A stretch of DNA of 64,000 nucleotides from an uncultured Sediminibacterium sp. (GCF_946481145.1 NZ_CAMLMJ010000010.1:1-64000), one strand, 5' to 3'. Numbered from the stretch's first letter, positions 44,612-52,159 are shown. The notes: generated by a model not told the origin, from the letters alone. Numbers and translations are program-made.

Positions 44612-44716
44612 TTATGCACACTTTCTCACATAGTTTTCCTCAAACATTCTTTCACCTCTAAGTACAGCGTACACACGGTGAACAAGTTTATTCCTTACCG
44701 CATTAATAACACTCAT
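44612..44716 (-). pseudogene. IS110-family transposase C-terminal fragment
   Basis: A 34-codon remnant on the minus strand reading MSVINAVRNKLVHRVYAVLR followed by GERMFEENYV and a stop at 44612-44614. This matches the end of IS110/IS116-type transposases (the conserved INAVRNKL-hRVFA segment). The upstream coding part is missing: the frame is cut at 44717, exactly where a REP-like element begins. It is evidence of a former insertion sequence in the island. Confidence 0.7.
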
Positions 44717-45066
44717 CTTCCTTCTTCACAGGGTGTTCCCCGCATGATTCCCTCTATCACCGAAGGTGAAAAAATGGGGACGTTGCGGCAGAGGTTATAC
44801 AGAAACAGGCTAATAATTTCCTTCTTCCTTCTTCGCAGGGTTTCCCGCATTCTATCTTCCTTCTAGGCAGGGTGTTCCCGATCGTCGCCCGCTATTACCA
44901 CAGGTGAAACAATGGGTCCACAGGACTCTCCAACGGAGTTCTATGTACCTTTGGAGGACGTTTCCTTCTTCGCTGGGTTTCCCGTGACGTCTCCCTCTAT
45001 CACCGCAGGTGAAAGAATGGGGACGTTGCGGCAGAGGTTACACAGATACAGGCTAATAATTATTTA
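44717..45066 (+). repeat. REP-like element copies B, C and D (plus orientation)
   Basis: Three successive copies of an element about 90-140 nt long, running CTTCTTCGCAGGG - TTTCCCGCATCGTCTCCC - TCACCGCAGGTGA - GAATGGGGACGTTGCG - GCAGAGGTTACACAGA. Copy C (about 44821-44967) has an additional 40-nt insertion with its own hairpin, replacing GGGGACG by GG...GGACG. The central TCACC/GGTGA stem and the outer CGTCTCCC/GGGGACG stem fold as one hairpin. The 44507-45233 stretch holds no intact gene. Confidence 0.85.
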
Positions 45067-45125
45067 GTATGCTTGCATTCTAATAACCAACACACGCAAG
45101 TGAAAACGAATAGATACACTCCTAC

Positions 45126-45233
45126 TCTCGAGAAACGCAACGTCCTCCAAAGGTTCATAGAACTCCGTTGGAGAGTCCTGTGGACCCATTCTAAAGCCTG
45201 CGGCTTGAGAGGGAGACGATGCGTAGAAGAAGT
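45126..45233 (-). repeat. REP-like element copy G (minus orientation)
   Basis: Inverted copy ending at the stop codon of the 154-aa hypothetical gene. Its central stem is AAGCC-loop-GGCTT (45194-45206) instead of TCACC/GGTGA, a compensated change. It also has the 40-nt insertion seen in copy C. Confidence 0.85.
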
Positions 45234-45698
45234 CTAATATCCTGTCCCTTCATACCAGGGTACATAATAATTATCACTCCAATTATTCCCATCAAGTATA
45301 GATACCAATTTTGGCGATAGTAATATTGACAAATAGAATTTACAAAAAACACTTACCCGCTCCTCGAAGCTGCCCGGATAGGTCAATAATGAGAAATCAT
45401 CTTTTTTATACCCAAACTCAATTTCTCCAAATTTATATATGGAAATGGATAGCTGATTGGGGCAATAGATATTACCAAAAACAAGTTCTTTATCATTATC
45501 AAATGCATCCAATGGCAAATAACCAAAAGATGCATTGATAGTGCCATTTTGCGAAGCATAATCCATTTTCAGGTAACGAGTGTTTTGCAACCTGACCACT
45601 TCTTGCTGTACAGAGTAGTTACGCATTGAAAAATAATTGTCAATCGACAACCAACTATTTCGAAATATTTTAAATTTTTCAGTACTACTAATATTCAT
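45234..45698 (-). CDS. Hypothetical protein in the accessory island
   Basis: A 154-aa soluble, aromatic-rich protein without signal peptide (MNISSTEKFKIFRNSWLSID). A beta-rich middle (ISIYKFGEIEFGYKKDDFSLL) is followed by an amphipathic helix and a Tyr/Trp-rich tail (DNYYVPWYEGTGY). No family is recognised; such small island proteins are sometimes immunity proteins, but nothing here proves it. The stop lies directly at the edge of a REP-like element, so the natural C-terminus might have been altered. It is divergent from the lipoprotein gene to its right. Confidence 0.65.
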   Translation of the reverse strand: MNISSTEKFKIFRNSWLSIDNYFSMRNYSVQQEVVRLQNTRYLKMDYASQNGTINASFGYLPLDAFDNDKELVFGNIYCPNQLSISIYKFGEIEFGYKKDDFSLLTYPGSFEERVSVFCKFYLSILLSPKLVSILDGNNWSDNYYVPWYEGTGY

Positions 45699-45744
45699 TT
45701 CTTTCTAAGTAATTATATTCAAAAATAGCCCACTTAACTCTATA

Positions 45745-45827
45745 TCTTAAAATACACTAGGATTTAGTTTCCCGCATCGTCTCCCTCTGTCACCGCAGGC
45801 GAAAGACTGGAAATGTCTTAAAATACA
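45745..45827 (+). repeat. REP-like element copy E flanked by a 12-bp direct repeat
   Basis: A shortened element (TTTCCCGCATCGTCTCCCTC ... GGCGAAAGACTGG, about 45768-45811) is bracketed by identical TCTTAAAATACA at 45745-45756 and 45816-45827. The direct repeats look like a target-site duplication. It lies in the 166-nt region between two divergent genes and so may carry or disrupt their promoters. Confidence 0.75.
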
Positions 45828-45864
45828 AGTATGCTATTTTACTATTAGTAACCTATTTTTAGGT

Positions 45865-46437
45865 ATGCGTACAACTATCATTGCCATACTAATATGGGTA
45901 TTTTCTGCATGTAGTCATTCTGACAATGCAAATACAAAAGTCTTAGACTTTGGCTCCTTTACTATTGAAGTGCCACAATCATGGGAAACGATAAAGGAAA
46001 CCGGCATTGATAGTTATGTAGGCAGGATAGCAATCGACAACAAAGATACTTTGGACTTCGACCTGGGTTGGTATTCAAATAAACTCTATGAATCAGATAT
46101 CACAATACTTGACAGCAGCTTGATCCATTCTTTAGACACCAACATGATCGATATTAATGCGGTTATATTTGTGAAAGACAAACACCTAACCGATCCCGAC
46201 AAATTCCGAAAAAACAATGTGTCATGGGATACTATCAGTGGGTATGCAGCTAAAATTGTTTATCCAAGAAGATCAGGTATTGGCATTACAGGCATTTATA
46301 TTGACAGCCTTTGGGCATCTGGTCCAGCGGTTGATCGTTTTAATCTGTACGGAGAAAATCTACAGCCTGAAAATGAAAAAAAAGTTCCTTCTTCGCAGGG
46401 TCTTTCCCGCATCGTCTCCCTCTATCACCGCAGGTGA
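45865..46437 (+). CDS. Lipoprotein with C-terminus replaced by a REP-like element
   Basis: A 190-aa protein with a lipoprotein signal (MRTTIIAILIWVFSAC, Cys16) and a beta-rich domain of unknown function starting DFGSFTIEVPQSWETIKETG, reminiscent of PsbP/PspC-like 'FxIxxPxxW' periplasmic domains. The last 17 residues (VPSSQGLSRIVSLYHRR, 174-190) and the stop codon are encoded by the inserted element that starts at 46385. The original gene was therefore longer or ended differently. Whether the protein still works is unknown. Confidence 0.7.
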   Translation: MRTTIIAILIWVFSACSHSDNANTKVLDFGSFTIEVPQSWETIKETGIDSYVGRIAIDNKDTLDFDLGWYSNKLYESDITILDSSLIHSLDTNMIDINAVIFVKDKHLTDPDKFRKNNVSWDTISGYAAKIVYPRRSGIGITGIYIDSLWASGPAVDRFNLYGENLQPENEKKVPSSQGLSRIVSLYHRR

Positions 46438-46490
46438 AAGAATGGGGACGTTGCGGCAGAGCTTACACAGAAGACAGCTTATCATTACTT
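46385..46490 (+). repeat. REP-like element copy F, inside a coding end
   Basis: Full-length copy with the TCACC-GCA-GGTGA stem and the GGGGACGTTGCGGCAGAG end. It overlaps the last 17 codons of the lipoprotein gene; the TGA at 46435-46437 lies in the 3' arm of the central stem. Confidence 0.88.
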
Positions 46491-46552
46491 AAAACTCAGG
46501 CATATCACTATCCAACATACGCAGCTAATAACCAATAGATACAACTTGGATG

Positions 46553-46616
46553 TGCGGCAGCGCAACGTCCCCATTCTTAAGCCTTTGGCTTCAGAGGGAG
46601 ACGTCGCGGAGAACAA
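46553..46616 (-). repeat. REP-like element copy H (minus orientation)
   Basis: Inverted copy with central stem AAGCC-TTT-GGCTT (46579-46591) and outer CGTCCCC/GGGAGACG. Together with copy F it forms a convergent pair, a layout resembling bacterial interspersed mosaic elements. Confidence 0.85.
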
Positions 46617-46743
46617 ATCAATGATCAGAACACTTGTAAAGTTATCCTAGTAATATCCTACCCAATTGTAAAGTTTTTTCAGTACAAGACATACAAGACA
46701 TTCAGTATTTCTTCGGCAATTCCCGAAGCGGCTTCGGTATTTC

Positions 46744-46787
46744 TCGAAGGATTACCGAAGGATGTCCGAAGGAATCCCGAAGAAAAC
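46744..46787. repeat. 11-bp-period CCGAAGG direct repeats
   Basis: The word CCGAAG recurs at 46755, 46766 and 46777, with CGAAGG at 46745, a period of exactly 11 nt. Further CCGAAG/CTTCGG words extend over 46710-46816 in both orientations. Equal helical phasing is compatible with protein binding. Most of 46620-47014 has no gene. Confidence 0.75.
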
Positions 46788-46892
46788 TACCATTTTCCCG
46801 AAGCGCTACCGAAGAACGCCACCCTTTTGCCGGTTTTTTACGTTGAAGAATATGAATTTTAGCATTACTATGATTTCATTTTCAATAAGTTA

Positions 46893-46926
46893 AAAGGGGT
46901 GGCACCACCCCTGCCACCCCTATACC
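46893..46926. other. AGGGGTGG/CCACCCCT hairpin
   Basis: AGGGGTGG and CCACCCCT pair across CA, and a second GCCACCCCT follows. It is G+C-rich in an AT-rich gap with no T-tract, so not a clear terminator. Confidence 0.5.
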
Positions 46927-47014
46927 TGCTTTTAGTACATTAGGTTTGCAATGTTGATAGTAATGAGAAAAATGATTGCCCCATTATGCAACGACACAAG
47001 TAATTATGAATGAC

Positions 47015-47022
47015 TATTTTTG
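47015..47022 (+). promoter_or_regulatory. -7 promoter element (TATTTTTG)
   Basis: Exact TAnnTTTG match 19 nt before the chosen ATG at 47042. No -33 TTG at the right distance. Confidence 0.45.
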
Positions 47023-47041
47023 AAAGAACATAAAAATGACC

Positions 47042-47419
47042 ATGAAAAAAATACTCCTTTTTAGCTTATTTACTGTTTTCCTATACACAGGTCTTTTATC
47101 ACAAACAGTTAGTAAAGAACTCAGACATGTTGTTTTGTTTGGATGGAAAGACAATGCCGATACGGCCTCTATTAACAAGGCAGTTGAGGCATTCAGAAAA
47201 CTACCTTCCCAGATAAAAGCCATCAAAAATTTTGAATGGGGTACTAATAATAGTCCCGAAAAACTGAACAATGGTCTTACCCATTGTTTCTTACTCAGTT
47301 TTGCCAGCGAAAAAGATCGGGACGATTATTTAGTGCATCCGGCGCATAAAACATTTACAGAACTATTACCCGGTATTTTAGATAAAGTAACTGTTATAGA
47401 TTATTGGACACAAAAATAG
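47042..47419 (+). CDS. Secreted Dabb (stress-responsive A/B barrel) protein
   Basis: A 125-aa exported protein (signal peptide MKKILLFSLFTVFLYTGLLS). The mature part begins ELRHVVLFGWKDNAD, then LPSQIKAIKNFEWGTNNSPE, THCFLLSFASEKDRDDYLVH and PAHKTFTELL: the dimeric ferredoxin-like alpha/beta barrel of the Dabb family. The paired histidine motif of the barrel (HVVLF and HPAHK) is present. Function in the periplasm is unknown. It is followed by a second secreted protein with a related fold (EthD) 45 nt downstream, so the two may act together. Confidence 0.85.
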   Translation: MKKILLFSLFTVFLYTGLLSQTVSKELRHVVLFGWKDNADTASINKAVEAFRKLPSQIKAIKNFEWGTNNSPEKLNNGLTHCFLLSFASEKDRDDYLVHPAHKTFTELLPGILDKVTVIDYWTQK

Positions 47420-47464
47420 TTCTATGTGTTTTTGGCATAATGATGATCTTTTAAAGCGAATCAA

Positions 47465-47890
47465 ATGAAAAGTAAACTTCTGTTATTCATTATCCTTGTA
47501 AGCTTGTTTGGCTGTAAAACCAGACAGTTAATCCATGCTTCATCAACCGGCAATGAGTTGTTTAAAGTAGCCATTCTATATCCAAATGGTGATGGCAAAA
47601 ATTTCGACATGGATTACTACGAGCGCAAGCATATGCCAATGGTAGCAGGCTTTCTGGGAGAAAATTTACAATTCTATGAAATCGACAAAGGCATAGCAGG
47701 CAGAACCCCAGCAGATAAAGTACCCTTTTTGGCCATCGGTTATTTCTATGTAAAAGATATAACTGAATACAATAAAGCCGTTGGTCAAAACAGGGAAACG
47801 ATTATCAATGACTTTAAAAACTATACCAATATTCAGCCCATTATACAAATAAGCGAAGTGAAATATATTGGCATTAACCCTGCACGTTAA
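47465..47890 (+). CDS. EthD-family lipoprotein
   Basis: A 141-aa lipoprotein (MKSKLLLFIILVSLFGC, Cys17) carrying an EthD-type dimeric alpha/beta barrel: FKVAILYPNGDGKNFDMDYYERKHMPMVAGFLG, then FLAIGYFYVKDITEY. EthD proteins were first seen with ether-degrading cytochrome P450s, but most members have no known substrate. It follows the Dabb protein gene on the same strand, and both are exported, which is unusual for this fold. Confidence 0.85.
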   Translation: MKSKLLLFIILVSLFGCKTRQLIHASSTGNELFKVAILYPNGDGKNFDMDYYERKHMPMVAGFLGENLQFYEIDKGIAGRTPADKVPFLAIGYFYVKDITEYNKAVGQNRETIINDFKNYTNIQPIIQISEVKYIGINPAR

Positions 47891-48057
47891 TGTAACAGGT
47901 TCGCATAGCAATAACCTATACACGCAGATAAAGGCAAATTGGCACATTTTGTCCTTCGGTCAACCTCCTAAGCTAGCACATTATAAAACAAGGAACAGGC
48001 TCACGGATTTCTATGATTTGATAGATAGTTTTAACAATTAAAGCTCCCAGTTTTAAT

Positions 48058-48065
48058 TAAATTTG
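48058..48065 (+). promoter_or_regulatory. -7 promoter element (TAAATTTG), 7 nt before ATG
   Basis: Exact TAnnTTTG match that would give the gene at 48073 an mRNA leader of only a few nucleotides. Confidence 0.45.
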
Positions 48066-48072
48066 GGATACC

Positions 48073-49020
48073 ATGAAAATCGCAGGTTTGTTTTTGAATT
48101 ACTCAATACTGTTTGCGTTAACTATTCTGTCGCTATTCAATTCATGCGACGCAAAGCCAAAGAATTCCGAAAATATTATACATCTTGTTGGCTGTACTCC
48201 AGCAGATGATGAAATTAAACAACAACTTTCTATTCCGCTTAATACAAAAGCCGACTTCATCAGATGGAATCTGACCCTTTCTGAACCCAATACCGGGGAC
48301 CAGGTTTTCACCCTATCAATTGTGTACGGTGAATCAAAACCAAACACACTTGGATTTATTGGCGGTGGGCTGCAAAAAAAATTTGAAGGCCGCTACACAG
48401 TATCAGAAAATAATGAGCGGCCAACCAGCAGGGTTTATCATTTAAAAAGTAACAAAAAAGATGCAGCAATATTGCTCGAAAAGCTCAGCGATAATATATT
48501 TCACCTGTTAACAATTCAACATAAACTGATGATAGGTAATGGAGGCTGGAGTTATACACTTAACAGAAAAAAACCTTTACTCAGTGAAAATAGTACCTTA
48601 CCGGCATTTGCTAAACAATCAGCGATTTCTGAGGACACAGCAACGCAAATTATTTTTGAAGGAAGAACACCCTGCCTTGAATTTGCAGCAGAACATAACC
48701 TCACTGTTCAACCAGACTGTTTTAAACTGAAATGGAAACTTACCCTTAGCAAAGATCCTGTTACCCTTAAACCAAGCTCTTACGCGCTTATGAGAACTAA
48801 TAGCAGGGAAACGGCTATTACTGGCACCTGGACAATACTAAAAGGACTACCAGGCAACCCGAATACAGTTATCTACAAGCTTGACCCTGACCAGCCGACA
48901 AAATCTATCTCGCTCTTATTAGGCGATGAAAACATTGCTTTCTTTCTGCATAAAAACAACCATTTTTTTATCGGCAATGAAGATTTTAGTTTCACGTTGA
49001 ATAAAAGGCAAAACAACTAA
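48073..49020 (+). CDS. Lipoprotein with internally duplicated domain
   Basis: A 315-aa lipoprotein (signal ending LSLFNSC, Cys25). The mature protein contains two copies of a roughly 125-residue domain. The first runs about 36-168 (LVGCTPADDEIKQQL ... WNLTLSEPNTGDQVFTLS ... NIFHLLTIQHKLMIGNGGWSYTLNRK). The second runs about 193-312 (FEGRTPCLEFAAEHNL ... WKLTLSKDPVTLKPSSYAL ... NIAFFLHKNNHFFIGNEDFSFTLNKR). Each has the L-G-x-L-L-x-x-N-I/D pattern seen in NlpE-like copper-resistance lipoproteins, an inference from pattern. No transporter or sensor gene is adjacent. Confidence 0.75.
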   Translation: MKIAGLFLNYSILFALTILSLFNSCDAKPKNSENIIHLVGCTPADDEIKQQLSIPLNTKADFIRWNLTLSEPNTGDQVFTLSIVYGESKPNTLGFIGGGLQKKFEGRYTVSENNERPTSRVYHLKSNKKDAAILLEKLSDNIFHLLTIQHKLMIGNGGWSYTLNRKKPLLSENSTLPAFAKQSAISEDTATQIIFEGRTPCLEFAAEHNLTVQPDCFKLKWKLTLSKDPVTLKPSSYALMRTNSRETAITGTWTILKGLPGNPNTVIYKLDPDQPTKSISLLLGDENIAFFLHKNNHFFIGNEDFSFTLNKRQNN

Positions 49021-49267
49021 CTGATTTGACATAGCGCATATTTATCGCTATAAAAGCCTGATTTTATTATTAATGCAAAATATCTTTCCTAAACACCATT
49101 TGCAAGTTGAGCATTAACTTTGGAAAGCTCAGAAAGTTTCCAAAAGCGATAATTGAAGCATCCGAATAAAGATTTCTTCGATTGCAAAATGTAATAACAT
49201 AACACCTGGCAATTATCCTTACTTTATTTTTCTTTTGATTATCACAAATGTTCAACTTGTAGATACA

Positions 49268-49909
49268 CTATGCTGTATTATCATTTTTAATCTTAACCAT
49301 AAACACAATAAACCCAATCAACCCTTCCACAAAAGGAATACCTAATTGAAATATAGGGTTCGGGTAAACAAAAGCCAGTATTACAATAGTAAGCAACATT
49401 ATAAAACCAAGTATTGCCCAGAAGGTATGATCAGCCAGTTTCAGGGGTATTGGTTTATAATCAACTGTATTTTTTATCAATGGCAGGAATGCCGGCAAAT
49501 CCCATACAAGCAGGTAAGTAGTAGCTAACAACATCAGACCAGTTATTACAGATGTACCCTGAAAGTTATAGGACACAGTAATGATAAAAATATTCAGTAT
49601 TAAACCGAAATAAACTAGTGCTCCTACCCTTGCCAGTTTTTGTGTCATTAATAAGGCCCCGCCTATAATCTGGCTCCATCCAATAAATTGCCAGTACAAT
49701 CCCGAGTCGCTCATCACCCTGAAAAACTGCTGGATAGGTTCCAGTTGTTCGATAGGCTTATCCATTGAATACATGAGGTTAGCTTTACCTTTTACTTTGC
49801 CCATACCAAAGGCTGCTATTACAAATGCACCACCTATAAGGTAACGGAGGTAAACCGTAAATACCTGTAAGAATATTTGTTGCTTTGCCTGGTTCAAAAA
49901 TTTAATCAT
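49268..49909 (-). CDS. DoxX-like integral membrane protein
   Basis: A 213-aa membrane protein with about five to six hydrophobic helices. The sequence RYLIGGAFVIAAFGMGKVKG and the segment FIGWSQIIGGALLMTQKLARVGALVYFGLILN are of the DoxX-like type. The hydrophilic loop SMDKPIEQLEPIQQFFRVM separates helices 1 and 2. The biochemical role of such proteins is not settled. It is single, divergent from the hydrolase gene. An in-gap hairpin TTTGGAAA/TTTCCAAA (about 49121-49143) lies downstream. Confidence 0.7.
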   Translation of the reverse strand: MIKFLNQAKQQIFLQVFTVYLRYLIGGAFVIAAFGMGKVKGKANLMYSMDKPIEQLEPIQQFFRVMSDSGLYWQFIGWSQIIGGALLMTQKLARVGALVYFGLILNIFIITVSYNFQGTSVITGLMLLATTYLLVWDLPAFLPLIKNTVDYKPIPLKLADHTFWAILGFIMLLTIVILAFVYPNPIFQLGIPFVEGLIGFIVFMVKIKNDNTA

Positions 49910-50228
49910 GAAACAACGAATTAAGTTAATTGAATGACCAAGTTCAACTTATATCCAGACATATTCCGGAAGTTTTTGCTCCAACATTATATTGGTTATA
50001 TAAATGGTAAATCGCAAGGATGAGCCATTGCGCACAAAATATTCTGTATTAGGAAGAACAGCGCATCGTGTACATTTTTTGAAACGATTGTGCATAAACT
50101 TTCGGGATAAGCGGGCACCCCCGTTATTGATAGCCGGAAAGCGATATTTCAATTTTATCAGGTGCTTTTTTATTTCAACTATTTGTTACAAAAGCAGTAG
50201 CTTGGATGATAATTTGGGATGGTTATTT
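49910..50228. other. Intergenic region, no convincing gene
   Basis: About 320 nt between the DoxX-like gene and the hydrolase gene. Open frames exist on both strands, but neither has a coding look; one runs in phase into the hydrolase from 50004. It presumably carries both promoters. Confidence 0.5.
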
Positions 50229-51152
50229 ATGAAAACATTTACCTGCATTTTAGTGTCCCTTTTAAATGCCTTGTCTGGCTTTAGTGCATCAGATACACTC
50301 ATCAGTTACCGATTCAGAAATGATGTTACCATTACCATAGACCGACCTACCCAATTAACACATAAAAGAACACAGCTTATACTATTTGCCCTGCCCAATG
50401 GTAATACCACCGCTCAAACAATGGGTAAGAGAATGGAACCAGGCGATGACTGGCACTACGATATTCAACACATCAAAGCCCAAACAGCTTTCATCAGGGA
50501 AGCAAGCAAAGAAAACATTATCGTAGCTTATCTGGAAAATGATAAAAAAGCCTGGCCGCAATGGAAACGTGCTTATCCCGATTATAAAACACAGATAACG
50601 GCCATTGTTGACACTATTATTCAAACACTGGCTTTGAAAAACTTCACCCTTCACCTGAATGGACATAGCGGTGGTGGTAGTTTTATTTTCGGATATATGG
50701 ATGCCCAAAAACAGCTGCCAGGTTTTGTTCGTCGCATAACTTTTATTGATAGTAATTATGGTTACGATTCATCCTATACCAACAAGATCAGGGCATGGTT
50801 AAGTAGTAACCGTAAAAATTTTCTTACTGTTTTTGCTTATAACGACAGCGTTGCCCTGTACAACGATAAACCCATTGTAAGTGCCACCGGCGGAACCTGG
50901 TACAGAAGCAAACTGATGATAAAAGATCTGCAGGCTTTACGCTTTAAAGTAAAGGATGATTCTATCATGCATTTTCAATCGAAAAACAAAAGAATGAATG
51001 TGTATCTGAAAAAGAATCCCGACCGCAAAATTTACCACACACAACAGGTAGAATACAATGGCTTTATTCATTCGGTATTAATAGGCACAGCAGCCGAAAA
51101 CAGAAGATACCGCTACTATGGTGACCGTGCATACAGCCACCTGATACAATAA
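50229..51152 (+). CDS. Secreted alpha/beta-hydrolase-like protein
   Basis: From the ATG at 50229 (MKTFTCILVSLLNALSGFSA, a signal peptide) the protein is 307 aa. It contains a nucleophile elbow NGHSGGGSFIFGY with Ser147, a preceding strand FTLHLNG, and IHSVLIG near the C-terminus which could supply the histidine. The start of the open frame at 50004 is not used because it would place 75 poorly conserved residues before the signal peptide. It is an esterase- or lipase-type candidate without known substrate. No neighbour suggests a pathway. Confidence 0.75.
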   Translation: MKTFTCILVSLLNALSGFSASDTLISYRFRNDVTITIDRPTQLTHKRTQLILFALPNGNTTAQTMGKRMEPGDDWHYDIQHIKAQTAFIREASKENIIVAYLENDKKAWPQWKRAYPDYKTQITAIVDTIIQTLALKNFTLHLNGHSGGGSFIFGYMDAQKQLPGFVRRITFIDSNYGYDSSYTNKIRAWLSSNRKNFLTVFAYNDSVALYNDKPIVSATGGTWYRSKLMIKDLQALRFKVKDDSIMHFQSKNKRMNVYLKKNPDRKIYHTQQVEYNGFIHSVLIGTAAENRRYRYYGDRAYSHLIQ

Positions 51153-51169
51153 TAATAATACGCTACAAT

Positions 51170-51251
51170 CTCTGCGTAAACTCCATTTTCTCCTTTCTCT
51201 GCGGTTAACTCACATCAACCGGCTACGCAAAGAGTGCGAAAGAGATTTTTT
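51170..51251. repeat. CTCTGCG/CGCAAAGAG inverted low-complexity repeat
   Basis: CTCTGCGTAAACTCC and TTTCTCTGCGGTTAACTC face GGCTACGCAAAGAGTGCG. Same word family as at 37978-38068. Confidence 0.6.
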
Positions 51252-51271
51252 TGAAAAAAGACAGATTTTTA

Positions 51272-51301
51272 TTGTTTTTCAATAAATATTTATTACTTTT
51301 G
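51272..51301 (+). promoter_or_regulatory. Bacteroidota-type promoter of the DUF2975/HTH pair
   Basis: TTG at 51272-51274 and TACTTTTG (TAnnTTTG) at 51294-51301 are separated by 19 nt, the canonical spacing. Transcription would start about 20 nt before the ATG at 51327. This is the clearest two-box promoter in the window. Confidence 0.7.
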
Positions 51302-51326
51302 TATCATTATTCAAAACATTAACACC

Positions 51327-51863
51327 ATGACACCCAGTAACAACTTCATTTTTAAAGCCTTACACATCATTGCCTGGATCATCTTCGCTGGCCTATGTAT
51401 AGAAGCAGGCGCTTTGCTTGTGAATTTTATTTTCAGCATTACCAAACCCGAATCGGTAGACAAGCTTTACCTAAAACTAGACCTTAGTGAAATGTACCAG
51501 CGGAGCCAGTGGGCCTTTTATGGTATGTATAGTTTTATTTTGTTCATAGCGGGATTAAAAGCTTACCTGTTTTATGTACTGGTAATGCTTATGCACAAAA
51601 TAGACATGGCTAAGCCATTCGATGATTTTGTTGCTGCAGAAATCTTAAAGATTTCCTACACCACCTTCTCCATCGGTATCATTAGCCATATTGGTCGACA
51701 AACAGCCAAAAGCCTTACGCATTATGGTCATTCAGTAACGGAGTTGAACCAGTTTTGGGAAGATGGACAGGCATTTATTTTAATGGCTGCCGTAATTTAT
51801 GTTATTGGCCATATTTTCAAAAGGGGTGTTGCATTGCAAACCGAAAACGATTTAACCGTATAA
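51327..51863 (+). CDS. DUF2975 membrane protein
   Basis: A 178-aa protein with four predicted membrane helices (AWIIFAGLCIEAGALLVNFIF, YGMYSFILFIAGLKAYLFYVLVML, FSIGIISHIG, FILMAAVIYVIGHIF). It carries the DUF2975 signature FDDFVAAEILKISYTTFSIG and a conserved C-terminal Lys/Arg turn. It is followed 3 nt later by a small HTH regulator, the standard partner of DUF2975, suggesting that the pair senses a membrane signal and regulates its own expression. Confidence 0.88.
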   Translation: MTPSNNFIFKALHIIAWIIFAGLCIEAGALLVNFIFSITKPESVDKLYLKLDLSEMYQRSQWAFYGMYSFILFIAGLKAYLFYVLVMLMHKIDMAKPFDDFVAAEILKISYTTFSIGIISHIGRQTAKSLTHYGHSVTELNQFWEDGQAFILMAAVIYVIGHIFKRGVALQTENDLTV

Positions 51864-51866
51864 GCC

Positions 51867-52085
51867 ATGCCAATCATTGTAAACTTAGATGTAATGATGG
51901 CCAAGCGTAAGATGTCGCTGAATGAGCTGTCGGAAAAGGTAGGCCTCACCCTTTCGAATCTTTCCATCCTGAAAACCGGCAAGGCAAAAGCCATTCGCTT
52001 CAGCACACTGGAAGCCATTTGCAAAACGTTGAACTGTCAGCCTGCAGATATACTGGAATTCGTGGAAGAAGAAGTGAAGGAATAA
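51867..52085 (+). CDS. Cro/CI-type HTH regulator, YozG-like
   Basis: A 72-aa DNA-binding protein: MPIIVNLDVMMAKRKMSLNE then LSEKVGLTLSNLSILKTGKAKAIRFSTLEAICKTLNCQPADIL, which is a complete XRE helix-turn-helix (helices 2 and 3 around residues 22-42). The gene lies 3 nt after the DUF2975 gene under the same promoter. Likely an autoregulator of that pair. Confidence 0.9.
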   Translation: MPIIVNLDVMMAKRKMSLNELSEKVGLTLSNLSILKTGKAKAIRFSTLEAICKTLNCQPADILEFVEEEVKE

Positions 52086-52146
52086 TGAACAGAGGAATAT
52101 CGAATATCCAATTTCGAAGTTGGATGTTCGATATTCATTATTGTTC
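52083..52146. repeat. GAACAGAGGAATATCG palindrome copy
   Basis: GAACAGAGGAATATCGAATATCCAA and TTGGATGTTCGATATTC form inverted arms with 7-nt words (AATATCG, AATATCC, AATTTCG, ATGTTCG). It begins at the HTH stop codon and stays in phase with the next gene's open frame. Confidence 0.8.
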
Positions 52147-52159
52147 AGTTTCTTTACAG

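Noticed and set aside
44606..44866. An 86-codon plus-strand open frame
   Set aside because: It is antisense to the IS110 remnant and then runs through REP-like copy B; no coding character.
46893..46926. Integron attC site
   Set aside because: A G+C-rich hairpin is present, but the R and L box sequences and an integrase gene are missing.
49949..50152. A 67-codon minus-strand open frame with a KKCTRC motif
   Set aside because: The cysteine pattern looked like a metal site, but there is no recognisable family, no start context, and it lies in a promoter region of divergent genes.
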